Shown in pieces: positions 6,718 to 10,967 of a stretch of DNA of 10,967 bases (the stretch's first letter is position 1; the number at the start of each line of letters is the position of its first letter). Source of the stretch: an uncultured Clostridia bacterium (lineage in GTDB: Bacteria; Bacillota; Clostridia; Oscillospirales; Ruminococcaceae); the NCBI GenBank assembly GCA_947427325.1, contig CANEHP010000065.1, positions 1 to 10,967 on the forward strand. Direction: 5' to 3'. A program made the translations under genes and the position numbers. The notes under the pieces are model-generated. The model had not been told where the DNA came from. It made no database searches and worked only from the letters and a program-made list of their open reading frames with translations.

Positions 6718-6784
6718 TGCTTTTTTCCTTTCATATTTATTTTCTTGTTTTAAATTTTTTCGTTTCCTATCTGTTTAAAAATAC

Positions 6785-6848
6785 TTTTATTTGATACCTC
6801 CTTTTCATTTTTTCGCAGCGTTAAAAATTTTTTATTTGATACCTCCTT
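6785..6848 (-). repeat. 19-base direct repeat carrying a Shine-Dalgarno-like core
   Basis: Two identical 19-base copies lie at 6785-6803 and 6830-6848, starting 45 bases apart. On the minus strand each reads AAGGAGGTATCAAATAAAA, which begins with a strong ribosome-binding sequence, yet neither is followed by a usable start codon. Both lie in the likely leader of the dockerin gene. They may be operator sites, RNA control sites or the trace of a tandem duplication. Confidence 0.7.
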
Positions 6849-6951
6849 GCATAATCATTAAGCATAGCGCCGCATTTACAACAAAACTTGTTAAATTTCT
6901 CCTATTTTCCGGCTTTAAATTTATTTTTATCTTGTCTTGATTTAAAAATCA

Positions 6952-6973
6952 CAACTTTTAAAAGCAGAAGTTG
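6952..6973. promoter_or_regulatory. CAACTT/AAGTTG dyad before the XRE gene
   Basis: CAACTT (6952-6957) and AAGTTG (6968-6973) form a dyad with a 10-base spacer, and flanking ATCA / TGAT bases nearly extend it. CACAACTT recurs at 7044-7051 just before the regulator's ribosome binding site. Autoregulation by the XRE protein is a reasonable guess. Confidence 0.35.
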
Positions 6974-7053
6974 ATGATTTTGCATATATTATATCACAAA
7001 GTCTTATTTTTTGCAACCACCATTTTGATAAAATTGAAGAAACCACAACTTAA

Positions 7054-7069
7054 GGGAGGTATGAAAATG
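7054..7069 (+). promoter_or_regulatory. Ribosome binding site that sets the XRE start
   Basis: GGGAGG (7054-7059) is 7 bases before the ATG at 7067 but only 1 base before the in-frame ATG at 7061. A longer reading from a TTG at 6971 would give a hydrophobic 30-residue extension without family support and without a Shine-Dalgarno site. Confidence 0.75.
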
Positions 7070-7471
7070 CACGAAGCATATGACTGCGGACTTATCATAA
7101 GAGAGCTGCGGGAAAAAGCAAATATGACCCAACAGGAGCTTGGGAAAAAAATAAACCGCGATAAGGGCATCATTTCGCGGTATGAGAACAATTATCAGGC
7201 CGTCCCCTTTGAAACCATGCGGACGTTGGCGTCGATTTTCAACGTATCCATGGATTATCTTGCGGGAATGGAAAAGCGAAGTGCCATTAACACGTCGACG
7301 CTTACCGAGACCCAGGCGGAAATTATGCAGCGCCTTGCCGAAGCCTTTCGGGAAATCAACCGAACCAAGGAGCAGAGTCTTTCTTCGGGACAGTTTGAGA
7401 TCATAGGAAGAATCGTTACGGAATTTCTAAAGGCGACATCAAAAAATTCCGTATACAAAGGGCAGGAATAA
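7067..7471 (+). CDS. XRE-family transcriptional regulator
   Basis: This 134-residue cytoplasmic protein has an N-terminal Cro/C1-type helix-turn-helix at about residues 8-66: GLIIRELREKANMTQQELGKKI, then the recognition helix in RDKGIISRYENN, then PFETMRTLASIFNVSMDYLAG. That last phrase is typical of XRE repressors. The C-terminal half (about 78-126) is helical and charged, with ETQAEIMQRLAEAFREIN and a second helix near the end; it may serve for dimerisation, but no ligand-binding fold is recognised. It is transcribed away from the dockerin/cohesin genes and shares their promoter region, so it is a candidate for their control and its own. This link comes only from position. Distance and repeats in the gap support it; no operator has been proved. 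Confidence 0.9.
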   Translation: MHEAYDCGLIIRELREKANMTQQELGKKINRDKGIISRYENNYQAVPFETMRTLASIFNVSMDYLAGMEKRSAINTSTLTETQAEIMQRLAEAFREINRTKEQSLSSGQFEIIGRIVTEFLKATSKNSVYKGQE

Positions 7472-7481
7472 TACTATTTTT

Positions 7482-7511
7482 AATCACATCGCAGAAAATC
7501 ACATTGCAGAA
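7482..7511 (+). repeat. 15-base tandem repeat after the XRE gene
   Basis: AATCACATCGCAGAA (7482-7496) is followed at once by AATCACATTGCAGAA (7497-7511), with one mismatch. It begins 11 bases after the XRE stop codon. Confidence 0.8.
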
Positions 7512-7514
7512 AAA

Positions 7515-7613
7515 TTTGCAAAAGGACTGCGTTTAGTGCGAGGAAGGCTGCCGCATCTGTATGAGATACAGCAAGGCAGACTGACGAAGCAATAAGCACA
7601 GATTTTTTGCAAA
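7515..7613. repeat. Palindromic intergenic element, possible structured RNA or MITE
   Basis: Outer arms TTTGCAAAA (7515-7523) and TTTTGCAAA (7605-7613) are perfect 9-base inverted repeats. Inside are nested arms GTGC (7536-7539) with GCAC (7596-7599), CTGCC (7548-7552) with GGCAG (7575-7579), and a tight hairpin CTGTAT-GAG-ATACAG (7557-7571). The nesting is regular enough to suggest a folded RNA or a small non-coding mobile repeat. No ORF of use lies in it and no RNA family was recognised. Confidence 0.5.
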
Positions 7614-7640
7614 GTTGTCTATAAGACGATTAAGAATTAG

Positions 7641-7646
7641 TATAAT
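7641..7646 (+). promoter_or_regulatory. Isolated TATAAT box
   Basis: A perfect -10 hexamer lies just after the palindromic element. TTGTCT (7615-7620) is the only -35-like sequence nearby, and its 20-base spacing is too long for a good promoter. A transcript from here would enter the hairpin at 7680-7716 at once. Confidence 0.25.
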
Positions 7647-7679
7647 ATGAATGTGACAGATAAAAGGCTCTGAAAATAA

Positions 7680-7716
7680 AAATTTCGGCGGGGGATACGA
7701 TCCCTCGCCGAAATTT
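7680..7716 (-). terminator. cysK terminator hairpin
   Basis: A 17-bp stem (16 Watson-Crick pairs and one G-T) pairs 7680-7696 with 7700-7716 around the loop ACG. On the minus strand it is followed by TTATTTTC, after a stem that ends in AAATTT, as expected for a factor-independent terminator about 130 bases past the cysK stop. On the + strand no U-tract follows. Confidence 0.8.
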
Positions 7717-7848
7717 GGTATACCTTGCAGTTAATGCCGATTCCTTTTTAAACCGTCAGATTAGTGTTTTGGGCGCAAACCCTTTTTAAACAGACTCAAT
7801 GTTGAAAAAAGGCTTGGTATAGGGCAGATCGTTGTGCGCCGCCCCCAA

Positions 7849-8778
7849 TCATTCGCCGAACATAGGCGTTGACAGGTAGCGGTCGCCCGTATCGGGCAGC
7901 AGAGCAACGATAACTTTTCCCTTGTTTTCTGGACGCTTTGCCAACTGTGCGGCAGCAAATACCGCTGCGCCCGAGGAAATGCCCACAAGAACGCCCTCCT
8001 GTCTTGCCAAGGCTCTGCCCGTTTCAAAAGCATCCTCGTTTTCCACCGTGATTATCTCGTCGTAAATCTTTGTGTTAAGGGTATCGGGAACAAAGCCCGC
8101 TCCTATGCCCTGAATTTTATGTGCGCCGGGAGTGCCCTTTGAAAGCACGGGCGAACCTGCGGGCTCAACTGCCACAACTTTAATTTCCGGATTTTTGCTT
8201 TTCAGGTATTCGCCCACTCCCGAAATCGTTCCTCCCGTGCCTACGCCCGCAACGAATATATCCACCCTGCCCTCCGTATCCTTCCAGATTTCAGGACCTG
8301 TGGTAGCAAAATGAGCGGCAGGGTTAGCGGGATTTACAAACTGTCCCGGAATAAAGCTGTGGGGGATTTCCTCCGCAAGCTGTTCCGCCTTTTCTATCGC
8401 ACCCTTCATGCCCTTTGCGCCTTCGGTGAGAACCAGCTCCGCACCGTAGGCTTTAAGCAGATTTCTTCTTTCAACGCTCATTGTTTCGGGCATTGTAAGG
8501 ATAATTCTGTAGCCTCTCGCCGCCGCCGCAGATGCAAGACCGATTCCCGTATTGCCGCTGGTAGGCTCAATTATTACCGAATCGGGCTTTAACAGTCCCT
8601 TTTGCTCCGCATCGTCAATCATAGCCTTGGCTATTCTGTCCTTGACGCTTCCCGCCGGATTAAAATACTCTAACTTCGCCAATATGTCGGCTTTAAGCTC
8701 ATTGGCTTTAATGTAGTTGTTGAGCTTTAACAGAGGGGTTTCTCCGATAAGATCGGTAAGTTTTTCATAAATTTTCAT
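7849..8778 (-). CDS. cysK: Cysteine synthase A (O-acetylserine sulfhydrylase)
   Basis: The 309-residue cytoplasmic enzyme uses pyridoxal phosphate to join O-acetylserine and sulfide into cysteine. The PLP lysine is Lys46 in NPAGSVKDR. The substrate loop TSGNTG is at 73-78, the phosphate-binding GTGGT at 180-184, GIGAGFVP at 224-231 and SSGAA at 268-272 with the PLP-nitrogen serine. The end PDTGDRYLSTPMF is typical for the family, and the length is normal. AAAGGA is 8 bases before the ATG at 8778. It is a single-gene unit with its own consensus promoter and terminator. Cystathionine beta-synthase-type relatives are longer at the C-terminus, so CysK or CysM is meant; the sequence fits CysK best. 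In-frame reading past the TGA gives 20 more codons before TAA (7786-7788), probably by chance. Confidence 0.97.
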   Translation of the reverse strand: MKIYEKLTDLIGETPLLKLNNYIKANELKADILAKLEYFNPAGSVKDRIAKAMIDDAEQKGLLKPDSVIIEPTSGNTGIGLASAAAARGYRIILTMPETMSVERRNLLKAYGAELVLTEGAKGMKGAIEKAEQLAEEIPHSFIPGQFVNPANPAAHFATTGPEIWKDTEGRVDIFVAGVGTGGTISGVGEYLKSKNPEIKVVAVEPAGSPVLSKGTPGAHKIQGIGAGFVPDTLNTKIYDEIITVENEDAFETGRALARQEGVLVGISSGAAVFAAAQLAKRPENKGKVIVALLPDTGDRYLSTPMFGE

Positions 8779-8791
8779 GGCTTGTGTCCTT

Positions 8792-8817
8792 TCTGAAATT
8801 CTGTTCTGAGATTCTGT
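8792..8817 (-). repeat. 13-base tandem repeat in the cysK leader
   Basis: TCTGAAATTCTGT (8792-8804) and TCTGAGATTCTGT (8805-8817) are adjacent copies with one mismatch, in the untranslated leader directly before the cysK ribosome binding site. Confidence 0.7.
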
Positions 8818-8825
8818 TCTTATTA

Positions 8826-8846
8826 AGGATAATGCTGATAAATCCT
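8826..8846. promoter_or_regulatory. Small dyad in the cysK leader
   Basis: AGGAT (8826-8830) and ATCCT (8842-8846) form a 5-base dyad with an 11-base spacer, about 15 bases downstream of the expected transcription start. It could be an operator for a cysteine-responsive repressor, but no known box was recognised. Confidence 0.25.
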
Positions 8847-8865
8847 ATATGTTTAATATGATTTA

Positions 8866-8894
8866 ATTATAGCATTTATGATTGTTCTTGTCAA
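8866..8894 (-). promoter_or_regulatory. Consensus sigma-A promoter of cysK
   Basis: On the minus strand TTGACA (8894-8889) and TATAAT (8871-8866) are separated by exactly 17 bases. Both hexamers are perfect. A transcript would start near 8859, leaving a leader of about 80 bases. Confidence 0.9.
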
Positions 8895-8992
8895 TATTTA
8901 TTTTAAATTTTCGGAGATTATTGTATCCCGTCAGGCGGCAGCGGGGATTATCGGCTGTTTTCCGGGACGGGACGAAAATCCTGCGGCGGTCT

Positions 8993-9988
8993 TTACTGCC
9001 TTTCAACTCTGAGATCTGTGCCGCTTTCCGTTTTTATCTTAAAGCGGACGCCTTTTTCTTCAAGCGCCTTTCTGTTTGTGCCCTTATGTCCCGTTACAAG
9101 GCTTATGTTTTTTTTGTCGGTGTATATTATAAATTTTTTTCCGCCGATTTTTTCGGTTTGCTCCGATATTTTTCTCAGCATTATGCGGCTTTTCACTATT
9201 TCGCAAAGGGCGGGGTGAAAAACTCCTCCCGTCATACTGTCTTCCACTCCCTCGGAGGCGTGTAAGCCCAGTCTTATCACAGGGATCTTTTCCTTTTCAA
9301 AAAACTCGAGCAAGTCGGCGCATAGATCCACTGTTTCCTCAAAGGTAAAGCTGTTGTACAGCCCCTTTTCCCTTAATTCGTCAAGCATTGTCCCCTTTAA
9401 AATAACCGTAGGATAAATCCTTGCCGTATCGGCTTTTAGCGCCGCAAACTCCCTTGCGGTTTCCATGCAGTATTCGGTCTTGTCCCTATACAGCCCCGTC
9501 ATCATCTGCAAGCCCAGCTCAAAGCCGTAAGCCTTGATAAGCCTGCTTGCCTTTCTTACGTCCTCGGCGGTATGGCCTCTTTGGTTTGCGTCAAGCACCT
9601 CGTCGTTCATGCTTTGTGCGCCTAATTCTATTGCGGTCATGCCGTAAAGCTTAAGCTCCTCCAAAACTTCCTCGTCTATGCAGTCGGGGCGGGTAGAACA
9701 GCGGATTCCGCAGTATACATTCGGGAACTCCCTTACGTATTCCGAGGCGGCATATAAAAGCCGTCTTCTGTAATCGCCGTCAACGGCGGTAAAGCTGCCG
9801 CCGAAAAAGGCTATTTCCGCCTGCATATTGTTATTTTGCAGTACGCTTACCTGCGCCGCCAAAATCTCTCTTGTCTCTTCGGGGGTCGGGGCTTTTTCTC
9901 TGCCGCTTATAAAGCGCTGGTTACAGAAGGAACAGGTGTTGGGGCAGCCCTTGTGAGGGATAAATATTGATAAATTTGTTTGTTTCAT
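8993..9988 (-). CDS. Elp3-like radical SAM protein without acetyltransferase domain
   Basis: The product has about 331 residues. Near its start GCPNTCSFCNQ carries the CxxxCxxC motif that binds the 4Fe-4S cluster of radical S-adenosylmethionine enzymes, followed by FFGGSFTAV. The stretch with STRPDCIDEEVLEEL, GMTAIELGAQSM, NQRGHTAEDV and LQMMTGLYRDKTE follows the radical SAM part of Elp3-type tRNA-modifying proteins. The GNAT acetyltransferase domain of full Elp3 is absent, so acetylation of tRNA wobble uridine cannot be assumed. The ATG at 9988 is preferred because MKQTNLSIFIPHKGCP fits family starts; an in-frame TTG at 10000 adds four residues. Neither has a clear Shine-Dalgarno site. It lies 68-80 bases after rnc on the same strand. 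A coproporphyrinogen oxidase-like role is less likely. Substrate unknown. Confidence 0.88.
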   Translation of the reverse strand: MKQTNLSIFIPHKGCPNTCSFCNQRFISGREKAPTPEETREILAAQVSVLQNNNMQAEIAFFGGSFTAVDGDYRRRLLYAASEYVREFPNVYCGIRCSTRPDCIDEEVLEELKLYGMTAIELGAQSMNDEVLDANQRGHTAEDVRKASRLIKAYGFELGLQMMTGLYRDKTEYCMETAREFAALKADTARIYPTVILKGTMLDELREKGLYNSFTFEETVDLCADLLEFFEKEKIPVIRLGLHASEGVEDSMTGGVFHPALCEIVKSRIMLRKISEQTEKIGGKKFIIYTDKKNISLVTGHKGTNRKALEEKGVRFKIKTESGTDLRVERQ

Positions 9989-10068
9989 ATTCGTAATCAA
10001 GGTTGGTGTTGGTTTGTTGTTCTTTCAAGGAAGTTGTGCTGATTTTTGCACGCTTTTTGGAAAGCTGT

Positions 10069-10749
10069 TCAGTTGGTTTCATATCCCATAAGCTTTAAGG
10101 CTTCCTTAGCCGCACTTTGCTCCGCTTCCTTTTTGCTGTAGCCCGAGCCTGTGCCTATTATCTGACCGTTTAACAGCACGTTTTCGGTAAATAAGCGGTT
10201 GTGGGCTGCTCCGCTTTCGCCTGCCAGCTCATAGACTATCTTTTCCTCGGGATTTTGCTGGATTATCTCCTGCAAAAGAGTCTTATAATCGCCGATAAGC
10301 AGTCTTCCGCTTCTCAGTACGTCTATTGAGGGAATAAAGGGGATTATAAAGCTTCCGGCGGCGTCAAGTCCGCCGTCAAGGTATATTGCCGCAATAAGAG
10401 CTTCAAAGGCGTCTGCGAGAATAGACCTGCGGTGTCTGCCTCCGGTGTTTTCCTCTCCCTTTCCGAGAAGGATAGCTTCGCCCAAACCGATTTTTTCCGC
10501 AAAGGGATAAAGGGCGTGTTCGCTTACTATCCCCGCCCTCAGCTTGGTCAGCTGTCCCTCGGGAAAATCGGGAAGATTTTCAAAAAGATATTTGGAGACA
10601 ACAACCGAAAGCACGCTGTCGCCTAAAAATTCCAGCCGCTCGTTGCTGTGGTGGTTTTTTCCGTTGACAAAGGAGGAGTGAGTAAGCGCTTCCTTTAAAT
10701 AAGCCGGCTCTTTAAATTCATAGCCTATCCTTTCTTCAAATTCGGTCAT
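10069..10749 (-). CDS. rnc: Ribonuclease III
   Basis: The 226-residue endonuclease cuts double-stranded RNA and matures rRNA precursors. The signature NERLEFLGDSVL (36-47) holds catalytic Glu40 and Asp44; LADAFEALIAAIYLDGG (111-127) holds Asp113 and Glu116. A double-stranded-RNA-binding domain covers about 154-222 (DYKTLLQEIIQ, GTGSGYSKKEAEQSAAKEAL). Length is that of the family. GAAAGGA lies about 8 bases before the ATG, and the stop of the preceding membrane protein gene falls inside this site, so the two are probably co-translated. The gene order with a radical SAM protein downstream is common in Clostridia (recalled, not checked). Confidence 0.97.
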   Translation of the reverse strand: MTEFEERIGYEFKEPAYLKEALTHSSFVNGKNHHSNERLEFLGDSVLSVVVSKYLFENLPDFPEGQLTKLRAGIVSEHALYPFAEKIGLGEAILLGKGEENTGGRHRRSILADAFEALIAAIYLDGGLDAAGSFIIPFIPSIDVLRSGRLLIGDYKTLLQEIIQQNPEEKIVYELAGESGAAHNRLFTENVLLNGQIIGTGSGYSKKEAEQSAAKEALKLMGYETN

Positions 10750-10761
10750 ATTGCATTCCTT

Positions 10762-10967
10762 TCAATTTTTATTATTCGGTTTGCGTTTATTCCCTGCCGC
10801 CGCAGCAAGCTTCCTTACCGCCGACGCAGCTTCGGTATATATCGTATTCAGGGTAATTCCGGAGCAAATGGACAACGCAAACATAAACAGTATCATTACG
10901 GGCGCATAAACGAATCTGTCTTTTGCTTCGGGAATCCTGCTCTTAAATATATCATAATAGTAAGTAT
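10762..10967 (-). CDS. C-terminus of an unidentified membrane protein
   Basis: A minus-strand frame is open from the window edge to TGA at 10764-10762 and gives 68 residues. They read ...TYYYDIFKSRIPEAK, a hydrophobic segment DRFVYAPVMILFMFALSIC, then SGITLNTIYTEAASAVRKLAAA and a basic tail GNKRKPNNKN. This looks like the last membrane helix and cytoplasmic tail of a polytopic protein. The stop lies 12 bases before the rnc start. I do not recognise the family; in Clostridia a sporulation membrane protein or a lipid-synthesis gene is often found near rnc, but nothing here decides it. Confidence 0.7.
   Translation of the reverse strand, partial: TYYYDIFKSRIPEAKDRFVYAPVMILFMFALSICSGITLNTIYTEAASAVRKLAAAAGNKRKPNNKN

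Larger units (their letters stand above)
6718..7066. other. Divergent intergenic region, dockerin gene / XRE gene
   Basis: This AT-rich stretch of 349 bases separates divergent genes, so it must hold both promoters. It contains the 19-base direct repeat and the CAACTT dyad listed separately. A further small dyad, AACAA-aac-TTGTT, lies at about 6880-6892. On the + strand an AT run with TATATTATAT (6985-6994) could hold a -10 for the regulator, but no matching -35 was found. No small ORF is convincing: ATG AAA AGG on the minus strand at about 6809 gives only 13 codons. Confidence 0.5.
7472..7848. other. Intergenic region between XRE gene and cysK
   Basis: These 377 bases separate convergent genes. 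They hold a 15-base tandem repeat, a palindromic element of about 100 bases, a TATAAT box and the cysK terminator, each listed separately. Another direct repeat, CCTTTTTAAAC, occurs at 7743-7753 and 7781-7791. No protein gene is supported, apart from the in-frame tail after the cysK stop described in the findings. Confidence 0.6.

Noticed and set aside
6785..6848. The two 19-base copies as the start of a CRISPR array
   Set aside because: Only two copies, a 26-base unmatched gap and no cas genes; the ribosome-binding core explains them better.
6971..7066. Longer N-terminus for the XRE protein from TTG 6971
   Set aside because: A hydrophobic extension not expected in this family; the ATG at 7067 has a well-placed GGGAGG.
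7761..8033. A minus-strand ORF of 90 codons over the end of cysK
   Set aside because: It is in another frame of cysK and ends without family features.
8926..8972. TCCCGTC / GACGGGA inverted repeat as terminator of the radical SAM gene
   Set aside because: Only 7 bp with a 33-base loop and no U-tract; too weak to list as a feature.
8882..9265. A + strand ORF of 127 codons, Phe-rich
   Set aside because: Its larger part is antisense to the radical SAM gene, and composition explains the apparent hydrophobicity.

Overview
The window looks like chromosomal DNA from an anaerobic Gram-positive bacterium, most likely a Ruminococcus-like member of the Clostridia (Oscillospiraceae). This is an inference. 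It rests on secreted proteins with cohesin and dockerin domains, a C-terminal wall-anchor signal of the NLPTG type, purine-rich Shine-Dalgarno sites and consensus sigma-A promoters. No tRNA, rRNA, CRISPR array or intact insertion sequence was seen.

Layout. Bases 1-822 hold two gene remnants on the + strand. The first is a frameshifted, AT-rich piece of an alpha/beta-hydrolase esterase. The second is the C-terminal third of a rhamnulokinase (FGGY) gene, and the two are fused at about 324-348. A strong inverted repeat (838-889) separates them from a minus-strand operon of enolase and L-lactate dehydrogenase, whose genes overlap by 8 bases. Bases 3151-3467 carry a near-perfect hairpin and a likely eno promoter that overlaps it.

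Bases 3468-6717 (minus strand) encode two secreted proteins that belong together. One is a wall-anchored protein with a signal peptide, one cohesin domain, five Cys-rich repeats, a Ser/Thr/Pro linker and a sorting signal. The other is a 604-residue modular protein with a CHAP/NlpC-P60-like Cys-His domain, a peptidoglycan-binding domain, an Ig-like domain, an InlB-type B repeat, its own cohesin and a C-terminal dockerin. A cell-wall enzyme with both cohesin and dockerin could dock on the anchored protein and also chain with itself. This is the most interesting system in the window. A divergent XRE-family regulator gene (7067-7471) lies next to it, and the gap between them holds a duplicated 19-base repeat and several dyads.

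Bases 7472-7848 contain a tandem repeat, a palindromic element of about 100 bases and the cysK terminator, but no convincing gene. Cysteine synthase (cysK) follows on the minus strand behind a perfect TTGACA-17-TATAAT promoter. The last block, also minus strand, runs from an unidentified membrane protein (C-terminus only) to RNase III (rnc) and an Elp3-like radical SAM protein.

The central-metabolism genes fit a fermenter: enolase makes phosphoenolpyruvate, and after pyruvate kinase (not in the window) lactate dehydrogenase reoxidises NADH. The cohesin/dockerin pair points to surface assembly on the cell wall. All identifications come from reading motifs in the translations; no database search was run.
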